Below are positions 15,331 to 24,816 of a DNA stretch of 40,405 nt, one piece after another. The notes below the pieces were generated by a model, which ran no database searches, had not been told where the DNA came from, and was given only the letters and a program-made list of their open reading frames with translations. The DNA comes from Burkholderiales bacterium (GTDB lineage Bacteria > Pseudomonadota > Gammaproteobacteria > Burkholderiales > Burkholderiaceae_C). Every line of letters begins with the position of its first letter. The first letter of the stretch is position 1. The stretch is taken from contig JAGWVB010000006.1 of the NCBI GenBank assembly GCA_018971105.1, positions 1 to 40,405 on the forward strand, given 5' to 3'. The position numbers and the translations under genes are program-made.

Positions 15331-16221
15331 ATGGGTGACGGCACCAAGCGTCGGGCGCAGGGCCCGGTCTACGAGACCGCCGATCCGGTGCTCTACGAGG
15401 CCCGTGAGGGCATCGCCTGCGTGACGCTGAACCGGCCGCAGTTCAACAACGCGCAGAACTCGCAGATGACCTATGCGCTGGACGCCGCGCTGCGCCGCGC
15501 CGCCGACGACGATGCGGTGCGCGTCGTCGTGCTGTGCGGCGCGGGCCGGCATTTCAGCGCCGGCCACGACATCGGCACGCCGGGGCGCGATGTCGACCTC
15601 CCATTCGAGCGCCGCTCGCTGTGGTGGGACCACAGCGACAAGCCCGGCGGCGAGAAGTATTTCGTGCGCGAGCAGGAGGTCTACCTCGGCATGTGCCGGC
15701 GCTGGCGCGACCTGCCAAAGCCGACGATCGCGATGGTGCATGGCGCCTGCATCGCCGGCGGGCTGATGCTGGCCTGGGTCTGCGACCTCATCATCGCCTC
15801 CGACGATGCCTTCTTCCAGGATCCGGTCGTGCGCATGGGCATCCCGGGGGTCGAGTATTTCGCCCATGCCCATGAATTGCATCCGCGCGTCGCCAAGGAA
15901 TTCCTGTTCCTGGGCGAGCGCATGAGCGCCGAGCGCGCCTGCCGCATGGGCATGGTCAACCGCGTCGTGCCGCGCGCCGAGCTCGAGGCCAGCACCTTCG
16001 ACTGGGCGACGCGCATCGCGGCGCAGCCGCGAATGGGACTGGCGCTGACGAAGACCGTGATCAACCGCGTCGAGGATCTGCAGGGCCTGCGCGCGACGAT
16101 GGACCTGGCCTTCGGTTACCACCATTTCGCGCACACGCACAGCCAGCTTCTGGGCGAGGGCACGCTCGGCGGCCAGGACGCGCGCTCGATGGCGGCCGGC
16201 AACAAAAAGCAGGTGCGATGA
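15331..16221 (+). CDS. Atypical enoyl-CoA hydratase/isomerase-family protein
   Basis: Crotonase-fold protein, 296 aa, longer than the usual 255-265 aa because of an insertion (about residues 85-115, with WWDHSDKPGGEKYF). The oxyanion-hole regions look normal (RHFSAGHDI and ACIAGGLML). Both glutamates of classical enoyl-CoA hydratases are missing: the first position reads GGLMLAWVCD (Met) and the second FFQDPVVRMG (Asp-Pro instead of Pro-Glu). It is therefore unlikely to be a simple hydratase. Its place between ipdB and ipdC, overlapping ipdC by 4 bp, points to a step of C/D-ring breakdown. I recall that Comamonas scd clusters also carry a crotonase at this place, but I cannot assign the reaction. 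Confidence 0.82.
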   Translation: MGDGTKRRAQGPVYETADPVLYEAREGIACVTLNRPQFNNAQNSQMTYALDAALRRAADDDAVRVVVLCGAGRHFSAGHDIGTPGRDVDLPFERRSLWWDHSDKPGGEKYFVREQEVYLGMCRRWRDLPKPTIAMVHGACIAGGLMLAWVCDLIIASDDAFFQDPVVRMGIPGVEYFAHAHELHPRVAKEFLFLGERMSAERACRMGMVNRVVPRAELEASTFDWATRIAAQPRMGLALTKTVINRVEDLQGLRATMDLAFGYHHFAHTHSQLLGEGTLGGQDARSMAAGNKKQVR

Positions 16222-17315
16222 GCGCGGCATCGTCCACGTCTTCGCCGTCGCTGCGCACGCCGCTGTGCGATCTGCTCGGCTGCCGCCATCCGGTCGTGCA
16301 GACGGCGATGGGCTGGGTCGCCGGACCCGGGCTCGTCGCGGCGACGACGGCGGCCGGCGGCTTCGGCTTCCTCGCCGGCGCGACGATCCCGGCCGAGCGC
16401 ATCGAGTCCGACATCGTGCGCGTGCGCGAGCTCACCGGCGACCGTCCGTTCGGGCTCAATTTCCACATGTTCCAGCCCAACGCGCAGCAGCTGCTCGACC
16501 TCGCGGTGAAGCATCGCATCCGCGCCGTCAGCTATGGCCGCGGGCCCGACAAGAAGGTCATCGGCCGGCTGCGCGACGCCGGCATCGTCTGCATGCCCAC
16601 CGTCGGCGCGCTCAAGCATGCGCTGAAGGCGATCGAGATGGGCGCCAACGTCGTCACGATCCAGGGCGGCGAGGGCGGAGGCCATACCGGCAGCGTGCCG
16701 ACGACGGTGCTGCTGCCCCAGGTCGTCGACGCCGTGCGCGTGCCGGTCGTCGCCGCCGGTGGCTTCTACGACGGCCGCGGCCTCGCCGCGGCGCTGGCCT
16801 ATGGAGCGCAGGGCATCGCGATGGGCACGCGCTTCCTGATGACGACCGACTCGGGCGTGCCGCCGGCCACGCTCGAGCGCTATGTGCAGGCGCGCGACGC
16901 CGAGCAGATCCGCATCTCGCATCTCGTCGACGGCATGCCGCAGCGCATGCTCGCCAACGAATACCTGCGGATGCTGGAGCGCGCCCCGGCGTTCAAGCGG
17001 CTGCGCATCGCGCTGGCCAGCGCCTGGCAGTGGAAGGCGCAGACGGGGATGACGACGGGCCAGGCGCTAGCGCTGCTGTGGCGCACGCTGCGCGAGGATG
17101 CCGGCAGCGTCGCGCAGACCGTGATGGCAGCCAACGCGCCGGTGCTGCTCGAGCGCTCGATGGTGCAGGGGCTGCCGGCCGAGGGCGTGATGTCGTCGGG
17201 CCAGGTCGCCGCCGTGATCGGCCAGCTGCAATCGTGCCGCGAGGTCATCGACGGCATCGTCGCGCTCGCGCTCGAGCGCCTCGATGCGCTGCAAGGCCTG
17301 AGGAGCCCCGCATGA
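16218..17315 (+). CDS. ipdC: IpdC, nitronate monooxygenase-like flavoprotein of C/D-ring degradation
   Basis: FMN TIM-barrel protein of the 2-nitropropane dioxygenase family, 365 aa. In steroid degraders IpdC acts on 5-hydroxy-HIC-CoA-type intermediates to introduce a ring C double bond before EchA20 hydrolysis. Family features are PVVQTAMGWVAGPGLVAATTAAGGFGFL at the N-terminus, the phosphate-binding QGGEGGGHTG loop (about residues 152-161), VVAAGGFYDGRGLAAALAYGAQGIAMGTRF and a conserved C-terminal region (SSGQVAAVIGQLQSCREVIDGI). The ATG overlaps the previous stop (ATGA), and its own TGA overlaps echA20. Order ipdA, ipdB, crotonase, ipdC, echA20 supports the name. True nitronate monooxygenases lack this context. 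Confidence 0.85.
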   Translation: MSAASSTSSPSLRTPLCDLLGCRHPVVQTAMGWVAGPGLVAATTAAGGFGFLAGATIPAERIESDIVRVRELTGDRPFGLNFHMFQPNAQQLLDLAVKHRIRAVSYGRGPDKKVIGRLRDAGIVCMPTVGALKHALKAIEMGANVVTIQGGEGGGHTGSVPTTVLLPQVVDAVRVPVVAAGGFYDGRGLAAALAYGAQGIAMGTRFLMTTDSGVPPATLERYVQARDAEQIRISHLVDGMPQRMLANEYLRMLERAPAFKRLRIALASAWQWKAQTGMTTGQALALLWRTLREDAGSVAQTVMAANAPVLLERSMVQGLPAEGVMSSGQVAAVIGQLQSCREVIDGIVALALERLDALQGLRSPA

Positions 17316-18070
17316 AGACGCCGCCATTCCGGACCCTGCTCGACGCCCAGGGCATCGCCGAGGTCGTGCTCGACCAGCCGCCCGTCAACGCCTTGAACAG
17401 CGCCGGCTGGATGGCGCTGGCGGCCGAGATCGCCGCGCTCGGCGCGCGGGCCGAGGTGCGCGTGATCGTGATCCGCGCCGAGGGCCGCGGCTTCTGCGCC
17501 GGCGTCGACATCAAGGAGCTCGACGCCGACCCGGGGCTGATCGTCGCCGTCAACGCCGGCAATTACGCCACCTTCAAGGCCGTGCACCTGAACCCGGTGC
17601 CGGTGATCGCGGCGGTGCACGGCTTCGTGCTCGGCGGCGGCATCGGCATCTGCGGCGCCGCCGACATCGTCATCGCCGCCGACGACGCGCGCTTCGGCCT
17701 GCCCGAGGTCGACCGCGGCGCGATGGGCGGCGCGGCGCATCTGCAGCGCATGTTCGGCGTGCAGAAGACGCGCTACCTGTTCTTCACCGGCGAGATGATC
17801 GGTGCCGCCGAGGCGCTGCGCCTGGGCGCGATCGAGCGTGTCGTCGCGCGCGATGCGCTGCGCGAGACGGCGCTGGCCATCGCCGCGCGCATCGCGGCGA
17901 AGAGCCCGGCGATGATCCGCATCGCCAAGGAGGCGCTGACCGGCATCGAGGACGGCGACCTCGAGGCCCGCTACCGCTGGGAGCAGGGCTTCACGCTGCA
18001 GGCCTATATGAGCCCCGATTCGGCCGAGACCCGGCGCGCCTTCGTCGCCAAGCGCGACGCGAAGTTCTGA
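17312..18070 (+). CDS. echA20: EchA20, ring-opening (D-ring) hydrolase of HIEC-CoA
   Basis: Crotonase-family protein of 252 aa that in Mycobacterium tuberculosis hydrolytically opens the D ring of the HIEC-CoA intermediate. By memory it matches Rv3550 along most of its length: PPVNAL near residue 25, RAEGRGFCAGVDIKE, GFVLGGGIGICGAADIVIA and FGLPEVDRGAMGGAAHL. As in that enzyme, the first classical hydratase glutamate is replaced (GGGIG) while the second (LPEV) is retained, fitting a hydrolase role. The C-terminal RWEQGFTLQAY motif is also shared. It overlaps ipdC by 4 bp and is followed 13 bp later by the acyl-CoA dehydrogenase genes. Confidence 0.88.
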   Translation: MKTPPFRTLLDAQGIAEVVLDQPPVNALNSAGWMALAAEIAALGARAEVRVIVIRAEGRGFCAGVDIKELDADPGLIVAVNAGNYATFKAVHLNPVPVIAAVHGFVLGGGIGICGAADIVIAADDARFGLPEVDRGAMGGAAHLQRMFGVQKTRYLFFTGEMIGAAEALRLGAIERVVARDALRETALAIAARIAAKSPAMIRIAKEALTGIEDGDLEARYRWEQGFTLQAYMSPDSAETRRAFVAKRDAKF

Positions 18071-18083
18071 TCCCTCCCCCCCG

Positions 18084-19238
18084 ATGGACCTCGACACCAC
18101 CCCCGAACTCCAGGCCTTCCGCACCGAGGTGCGCGACTGGCTGCGCACCCATGTGCCGTCGCACCCACTCGGAAGCTACGACACCCGCGAGGGCTTCGAG
18201 CAGCACCGGCAATGGGAGGCCGCACTCGCCGCCGGCGGCTGGAGCAGCCCGACCTGGCCGCGCGAGCTCGGCGGCCGCGGCTGCGACCTCATCCAGTGGC
18301 TGATCTTCGAGGAGGAATACTGCGCCGCCGACGCGCCGCAGCGCGTGAACCAGAACGGCATCCTGCTGCTCGGGCCGACGCTGATGGAGTTCGGCACGCC
18401 CGAGCAGAAGGCGCGCTTCCTGCCGCGCATGGCGCGTTGCGACGACATGTGGGCGCAGGGCTGGAGCGAGCCGAACGCCGGCTCCGACATGGCGGCGATC
18501 ACGAGCCGCGCGCTGCGCGACGGCGACGACTACGTGATCGACGGCCAGAAGACCTGGTCGACGCGGGCGATCTACGCGAACTGGCTCTTCGGCCTCTTCC
18601 GCAGCGACCCGGCGTCGACGCGCCACCATGGCCTGAGCTATCTGCTGGTGCCGCTGGACGCGCCGGGCGTGACGGTGCGGCCGATCAAGGCGCTCAACGG
18701 CCGGCCGGCCTTCGCCGAGATCTTCTTCGACGCCGTGCGCGTGCCGGTGAGCCAGCGCCTGGGCGACGAGGGGCAGGGCTGGCATGTGGCGATGGCCACG
18801 GCAGGCTTCGAGCGCGGCCTCCTGCTGCGCTCGCCGGCGCGCTACCAGCGCACGGCGGCGCGGCTCGTTCAGCTCTATCTGCGCCATCGCGAGCAGGCCG
18901 ACCGCGACCCTGCGATCCGCGACGCGGTGCTCGAATGCTGGATGGGCGCCGAGGCCTACAACCTCGCCAGCTACCACACGGTGGGGCGCCTCGCGCGCGG
19001 CGCGACGATAGGCGCCGAGGCGAGCACGAACAAGATCTACTGGAGCGAGCTCGACCTGCGCATGCACGAGACCGCGATGCATATCCTGGGCGCGCGCGCC
19101 GAATGGCGCGACGACGCCGAATCGCAGGACTGGCTCGAGGGCTTCCTGTTCGCGCAGGCCGGTCCGATCTACGCCGGCACGAACGAGATCCAGCGCAACA
19201 TCATCGCCGAACGCATGCTCGGCCTGCCCAAGTCCTGA
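18084..19238 (+). CDS. Acyl-CoA dehydrogenase, catalytic-type subunit (FadE30-like)
   Basis: FAD acyl-CoA dehydrogenase of 384 aa. N-terminal helices (FRTEVRDWLRTHV), the FAD/substrate strand WAQGWSEPNAGSDMA (about residues 128-142), and the C-terminal PIYAGTNEIQRNIIAERMLGLP. The usual catalytic Glu of short/medium-chain enzymes (YEGT) is Ala here, but GFERGLLL provides a Glu at the helix-G position used by isovaleryl-CoA dehydrogenase and steroid FadE proteins. Length and sequence resemble FadE30/FadE26-type subunits. The next gene encodes a shorter ACAD without this Glu, so the two may form an alpha2beta2 enzyme for steroid CoA esters. The exact substrate is not readable. Confidence 0.87.
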   Translation: MDLDTTPELQAFRTEVRDWLRTHVPSHPLGSYDTREGFEQHRQWEAALAAGGWSSPTWPRELGGRGCDLIQWLIFEEEYCAADAPQRVNQNGILLLGPTLMEFGTPEQKARFLPRMARCDDMWAQGWSEPNAGSDMAAITSRALRDGDDYVIDGQKTWSTRAIYANWLFGLFRSDPASTRHHGLSYLLVPLDAPGVTVRPIKALNGRPAFAEIFFDAVRVPVSQRLGDEGQGWHVAMATAGFERGLLLRSPARYQRTAARLVQLYLRHREQADRDPAIRDAVLECWMGAEAYNLASYHTVGRLARGATIGAEASTNKIYWSELDLRMHETAMHILGARAEWRDDAESQDWLEGFLFAQAGPIYAGTNEIQRNIIAERMLGLPKS

Positions 19239-19254
19239 GGAAGGGAAGCAAGCG

Positions 19255-20322
19255 ATGGACTTCACCTTCAGCGACGAGCAGATCGCTTTCCGCGACTCGA
19301 TGAGCCGCTTCCTGATGACCGAGGCCGCGCCCGAGATGCTGCGCGAGATCTGGGCGACCGAGGTCGGGCGCTCGCCCGAACTGCGCGCGAAGATCGCCGG
19401 CCAGGGACTGATGGGCCTGTCGGTGCCCGAGGAGCAGGGCGGGCTCGGCCTGGGCGACATCGACTGGGTGCTGATGACCCAGGAGCTGGGCTATTACGCG
19501 ATTCCCGATTCGCTCGCCGACACCGCCTATGTCGCCACCGGCCTCATCGCCGGGCTGCCAGCAGGCCATCCGGCGCGCTCGCGCTGGCTGCCGCGCATCG
19601 TCGACGGCAGCGTGCGCATCGCCGTCGGCCATGCCGTCAACCCCTGGGTCGCCGACGCGCATTTCGCCGATCTGCTGCTGCTGCCGCATGCGGGCGCCGC
19701 GGGCATCGAGCTGCACGGCGTCACGCACGACGCAGTGACGCTGACGCCGCATGCCAGCATCGACGCCTCGCGCCGGCTCGCCAGCGTCGGCTGGACGCCC
19801 GGCGCATCGACGCTGCTGGCGGCGGCGCCGCTGGCGAAGTCGCTGTGGGACAAGGCACTGGACCGCGGCGCGCTGAATGCCGCCGGCCAGCTCGTCGGCC
19901 TGGCGCAGCGCATGCTCGACATGTCGGTCGATTACGTCGCGCAGCGCAAGCAGTTCGGCAAGGCCATCGGCAGCTTCCAGGCCGTCAAGCACCATCTCGC
20001 CGATGTCGCGACGCGCATCGAGTTCGCGAAACCGGTGCTCTACCGCGCCGCGCTCGCGCTCTCGCGCCGTGACCCGCGCTGCGCGACCCTGGTCTCGCAC
20101 GCCAAGCTCGCCTGCGGCGACGCCGCCTGGACCGCGGCGCGCAAGGGTGTGCAGGTGCATGGCGCGATGGGCTACACCTGGGAGGTCGACCTGCAGATGT
20201 TCATGAAGCGCGCCTGGGTGCTCGACGCGGCCTGGGGCGATCGCGGCTTCCACAAGTCGCGCGTCGCCGCGGCGCTGTTCGCCGACGGTGCCCGCCTGGG
20301 TCCGGCGGCGATGCTCGACTGA
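19255..20322 (+). CDS. Acyl-CoA dehydrogenase, short partner subunit
   Basis: Acyl-CoA dehydrogenase-fold protein of 355 aa, the shorter, FadE27/FadE32/33-like type. N-terminus FTFSDEQIAFRDSMSRFL is typical, as is RKQFGKAIGSFQAVKHHLADV, which contacts FAD. The helix-G glutamate found in the preceding subunit is replaced by Asp (LDRGALNAAG), and the middle domain is reduced. This suggests a FAD-binding but non-catalytic or weakly catalytic subunit that pairs with the product of 18084-19238. AGGAAGGGAAG (19238-19248) serves as the ribosome binding site. VQVHGAMGYTWEVDLQMFMKRAW is the expected C-terminal segment. Confidence 0.85.
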   Translation: MDFTFSDEQIAFRDSMSRFLMTEAAPEMLREIWATEVGRSPELRAKIAGQGLMGLSVPEEQGGLGLGDIDWVLMTQELGYYAIPDSLADTAYVATGLIAGLPAGHPARSRWLPRIVDGSVRIAVGHAVNPWVADAHFADLLLLPHAGAAGIELHGVTHDAVTLTPHASIDASRRLASVGWTPGASTLLAAAPLAKSLWDKALDRGALNAAGQLVGLAQRMLDMSVDYVAQRKQFGKAIGSFQAVKHHLADVATRIEFAKPVLYRAALALSRRDPRCATLVSHAKLACGDAAWTAARKGVQVHGAMGYTWEVDLQMFMKRAWVLDAAWGDRGFHKSRVAAALFADGARLGPAAMLD

Positions 20323-20335
20323 ACGGGAGCCTTCG

Positions 20336-21487
<1,152 letters not shown>

Positions 21488-21489
21488 CC

Positions 21490-22368
21490 ATGGCCCTGTG
21501 CGCCGGACGCACCGTTCTCATCACCGGCGCCGGCGGCGGCCTCGGCCGTGCCTATGCGCTCGCCTTCGGCGCCGCTGGCGCCAACGTCGTCGTCAACGAC
21601 ATCCGCGCCGACGCCGCGCAGGCCGTCGCCGACGAGCTGCGCGCCGCCGGTGTCCGCGCCCGCGCCGACAGTGGCGATATCACGACGCTGGCCGGCGCGC
21701 AGGCCATCGTCGACGCCGCGTGCGCCGAATTCGGCGAGGTGCAGGTGCTCGTCAACAACGCCGGCGTGCTGCGCGACCGCATGTTCCTCTCGCTGTCCGA
21801 GGACGATTGGGACACCGTGATGCGGGTGCATCTGAAGGGCCACTACTGCCTCGCCAACGTGCTCGGGCGGCGCTGGCGCGATGCGCACAAGGCGGGGCGG
21901 CCGGTCGACCATCCTCGCATCGTCAACACGAGTTCGGGCGCCGGGCTGCAGGGGTCGATAGGGCAGAGCAACTACGCCGCGGCAAAGGCCGGCATCGCCG
22001 GGCTGACTCTCGTGCAGGCGGCCGAGCTGGCGCGCTACGGCATCACCGTCAACTGCCTCGCGCCGGCGGCGCGCACGGCGATGACCGAGGGCGCGATGCC
22101 CGAGCTCGTGCGCAAGCCCGAGCAGGGCTTCGACATCTGGGATCCGGCGAATGTCGCGGCCATCGTCGTCTGGCTCGGCAGCGCGCTGTCGGCCGGCGTC
22201 AGCGGCCGCTGCTTCGAGGCGCGCGGCGGCGAGATCTCGATCGCCGACGGCTGGCACACCGGCGCCGTCGTCGACAAGGGCGCGCGCTGGGAGCCCGCGG
22301 AGCTCGGGCCCGTCATCGAGCGGCTGATTGCCAAAGGCCGGCCGCCGCAGAAGGTCTACGGCACCTGA
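21490..22368 (+). CDS. SDR-family 3-hydroxyacyl-CoA dehydrogenase-like protein
   Basis: Short-chain dehydrogenase of 292 aa with a C-terminal extension of about 40 residues beyond the classical fold (KGARWEPAELGPVIERLIAKG). NAD site TGAGGGLGRAYALAF (about residues 12-26), NDIR at the end of strand 2 (Asp, NAD preference), LVNNAGVLRDRMF and catalytic NTSSGAGLQGSIGQSNYAAAK. LRDRMF and the extension are typical of the dehydrogenase domain of peroxisomal multifunctional enzyme 2 and of actinobacterial steroid proteins such as Rv3548c and ChsB1. It likely oxidises a 3-hydroxyacyl-CoA ester of a ring or side-chain intermediate before thiolysis by the preceding thiolase. Confidence 0.83.
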   Translation: MALCAGRTVLITGAGGGLGRAYALAFGAAGANVVVNDIRADAAQAVADELRAAGVRARADSGDITTLAGAQAIVDAACAEFGEVQVLVNNAGVLRDRMFLSLSEDDWDTVMRVHLKGHYCLANVLGRRWRDAHKAGRPVDHPRIVNTSSGAGLQGSIGQSNYAAAKAGIAGLTLVQAAELARYGITVNCLAPAARTAMTEGAMPELVRKPEQGFDIWDPANVAAIVVWLGSALSAGVSGRCFEARGGEISIADGWHTGAVVDKGARWEPAELGPVIERLIAKGRPPQKVYGT

Positions 22369-22376
22369 TCGCGGCG

Positions 22377-23519
22377 ATGGACCTGAGTCCGAGCGGGGAA
22401 CAGCAGCTCATCGTCGACGCCGCGTCGGCCTTCCTGGCCGAGCGCGCGAGTTCGGCGGCGACGCGCGCGGCGATGGCCAGCGCCAGCGGCATCGATGCGT
22501 CGCTGTGGCGCGAGATCGGCGCGATGGGCTGGTGCGGCGTCCATCTGGGCGAGGCCATCGGCGGCATGGGGCTGGGACTCGTCGAGCTCGTGCTGCTGCA
22601 GGAACAGCTGGGGCGGCGGCTCGCTTGCGTGCCTTATTTCGACAGCGTCGTCAGGGCCGGCACGCTGCTGGTGGATCTGCTGGGGGATGCCGATGCCGCC
22701 AGCGTCATCGGCACGACGCTGGCCGCGCTCGGCTGCGGCGATCTCGTCGCCGGCGTCGCGAGTCTCGACGCCGAAGACGGCGCGCAGGCGACGGCGACCG
22801 CGCAGCCTGGCGGCTGGACTCTCGATGGCGACTGGCCGCGCGTCGGCTCGGCCGCGGCTGCGGATCGGCTGCTGCTGGTCGCTCGCGGTCCGGGCGACGA
22901 ATCGCTGCTGTTCCTGTGCGCGCCGCGCGGCGCCGGCATCGAGGTGCGCCCGCTCGAGACGATCGACCGCACGCGCCGCGTCGCCGCCGTGAGCGCCCGC
23001 GCGGCCTCGTTACCGGCGGTGGCCTGCATCGCCCGTGGTGCGCGCCTGGATGCGGCACTGGCGCGGCTGCGCTGCGTGGCCGCGATCGCGCTCGCCGCGG
23101 AGCAGCTCGGCAGCGCCCAGCAATGCCTCGATCTGAGCGCCGCCTACCTCGGCGAGCGCGTCCAGTTCGACCGTCCGCTGGCCTCGTTCCAGGCCGTCAA
23201 GCACCGCTGCGCGCAGATGGCGGTGGCGGTCGAATGCGCGCGCTCGGCGGTGTACGGCGCGGCCTGCGCCGCTGCGGCCGCCCCGGACGACGCCGCGACG
23301 CTCGAATTCGAGGCCGCGCTCGCGCGCTGCGAGGCGACCGAAGCGTCGCAGTTCTGCGCCCAGGAAGCGATCCAGCTCCACGGTGGCGTCGGCTACACCT
23401 GGGATTGCGACGCCCAGCTGCATTTCAAGCGCGCCCAGGCCTCGAGCCAGCGACTCGGCGCCACAGGCGCTTGGCTCGATGCCGTCGCGCGGCGCTTGAT
23501 CGACGGCGTGCCGGCATGA
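22377..23519 (+). CDS. Acyl-CoA dehydrogenase, partner subunit
   Basis: ACAD-fold protein of 380 aa. N-terminus MDLSPSGEQQLIVDAASAFLAER and MGWCGVHLGEAIGGMGLGLVE are usual. The helix-G Glu position reads ALARLRCVAA, so no base is present. GERVQFDRPLASFQAVKHRCAQM is the FAD-contacting strand, and AIQLHGGVGYTWDCDAQLHFKRA is present. The middle domain is Ala- and Gly-rich with little charged surface. It overlaps the following ACAD gene by 4 bp and probably forms a heteromer with it, mirroring the 18084/19255 pair but in reverse order. Start ATG at 22377 follows GCGGCG 8 bp after the previous stop. Confidence 0.84.
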   Translation: MDLSPSGEQQLIVDAASAFLAERASSAATRAAMASASGIDASLWREIGAMGWCGVHLGEAIGGMGLGLVELVLLQEQLGRRLACVPYFDSVVRAGTLLVDLLGDADAASVIGTTLAALGCGDLVAGVASLDAEDGAQATATAQPGGWTLDGDWPRVGSAAAADRLLLVARGPGDESLLFLCAPRGAGIEVRPLETIDRTRRVAAVSARAASLPAVACIARGARLDAALARLRCVAAIALAAEQLGSAQQCLDLSAAYLGERVQFDRPLASFQAVKHRCAQMAVAVECARSAVYGAACAAAAAPDDAATLEFEAALARCEATEASQFCAQEAIQLHGGVGYTWDCDAQLHFKRAQASSQRLGATGAWLDAVARRLIDGVPA

Positions 23520-24706
23520 ACCTCGTCGAAGCGGCCGCCGATCGCGCATTCCGCGCCGCCGTGCGCGACTGGATGGCGACCGAACTGGCGGGCGAGTTCG
23601 CGCCGCTGCGCGAGGCGCGCGGCCCCGGCGCGCCGGGTTTCGACCTCGATCTCGCGCGGCGTTGGGAGCAGCGGCTGGCGGCCGGCGGCTGGGTCGGCAT
23701 CGGCTGGCCGCGTGCGGCCGGTGGCGACGGCCTGCCGCTGTCGCAGCAGCTCGTCTTCCACGAGGAATACGTGCGCGCCGGCGGACCCGGGCGCATCGGC
23801 CATATCGGCGAAACGCTGCTCGCGCCGACGCTGATCGAGCATGGCAGCGCCGCACTGCGCGAGCGCTTCCTGCCGGCGATCCGCGCCGGCACCGAATATT
23901 GGGCCCAGGGCTATTCCGAGCCCGGCGCCGGGTCCGACCTCGCCAACGTGCAGACGCGCGCGACGCTGGCCCACGGCACCTGGGTGCTGCGCGGCCAGAA
24001 GCTATGGACCTCGTGGGCGCGCGAAGCCGATTGGATCTTCGTCCTCGCCCGCAGCGAAGCCGGATCGAAGCGCCACCAGGGGCTGACGCTGCTGCTCGTG
24101 CCGCTGCGCCAGCCCGGCATCGAGGTGCGGCCGATCCGCCAGATCGGCGGCGGCGCCGAGTTCAACGAGGTCTATTTCGACGGCGCCCGCACCGAGGGCT
24201 GGATGCACCTGGGCGATTGCGGCCAGGGCTGGCGCGTCGCGATGTCGCTGCTCGGCCACGAGCGCGGCGCGTCGACGCTGGGCCAGCAGGCGCATTTCAG
24301 GCGCGAGCTCGAGTGCATGGTCGATCTCGCGCGCCGCCGCGGCGCCGACGCGGTGCTGCGCCGCCGCCTCGCGCGCGCCGCACTCGGGCTGCAGATGCTG
24401 CGCCGCCATGCGCTGCGCGTGCTCGGTGCGCCGCCTTCGACTTCGGGCTCGACCGCCACGGGCGCCGCGCTGGTCTCGAAATACGCCTGGTCGAACTGGC
24501 ATCGCGACCTCGGCCGCCTCGCCGCCGACCTGCTGGGCGCCGACGCCGACGTCGTCGCCGACGACGACCCCGGCTCGGACCCCGACCCCGACCGTTCTGC
24601 GCTGCAGCAGCTGTGGCTGAGCAGCCGCGCCGACACGATCTACGCCGGCACCAACGAGATCCAGCTCAACCTGATCGCCGAGCGTGGCCTGGGCATGCCG
24701 CGCTGA
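23516..24706 (+). CDS. Acyl-CoA dehydrogenase, catalytic-type subunit
   Basis: ACAD of 396 aa. YWAQGYSEPGAGSDLANVQTRA is the FAD/substrate loop, and LGHERGAST carries a Glu at the helix-G base position. The C-terminal motif is TIYAGTNEIQLNLIAERGLGMP, with Ala at the alternative base position as in the 18084 gene. Residues about 352-368 form an acidic insertion rich in Asp (GADADVVADDDPGSDPDPD) that is absent from its homologue at 18084 and probably forms a surface loop. It ends the third operon; the following 110 bp carry operator-like site 4. FadE31-34-type C/D-ring function is likely. Confidence 0.86.
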   Translation: MNLVEAAADRAFRAAVRDWMATELAGEFAPLREARGPGAPGFDLDLARRWEQRLAAGGWVGIGWPRAAGGDGLPLSQQLVFHEEYVRAGGPGRIGHIGETLLAPTLIEHGSAALRERFLPAIRAGTEYWAQGYSEPGAGSDLANVQTRATLAHGTWVLRGQKLWTSWAREADWIFVLARSEAGSKRHQGLTLLLVPLRQPGIEVRPIRQIGGGAEFNEVYFDGARTEGWMHLGDCGQGWRVAMSLLGHERGASTLGQQAHFRRELECMVDLARRRGADAVLRRRLARAALGLQMLRRHALRVLGAPPSTSGSTATGAALVSKYAWSNWHRDLGRLAADLLGADADVVADDDPGSDPDPDRSALQQLWLSSRADTIYAGTNEIQLNLIAERGLGMPR

Positions 24707-24746
24707 GCCGCTCGGCGCTGAGCGGTGTAGACAGCCCGGCGCCCGA

Positions 24747-24765
24747 CTCGTCCGTCAGGACGATG
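24747..24765 (+). promoter_or_regulatory. Operator-like palindrome, site 4
   Basis: CTCGTCCGTCAGGACGATG sits in the 110-bp gap between the acyl-CoA dehydrogenase gene and ipdF and ends 51 bp before the ipdF ATG at 24817. Both halves (GTCCG, GGACGATG) are intact. It marks a probable promoter for ipdF and the genes downstream. Confidence 0.62.
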
Positions 24766-24816
24766 CCGGCCGCCGCCCCGCGCCCCATGCTCGGTGGCTG
24801 TAGCGGAGATTGCTCG

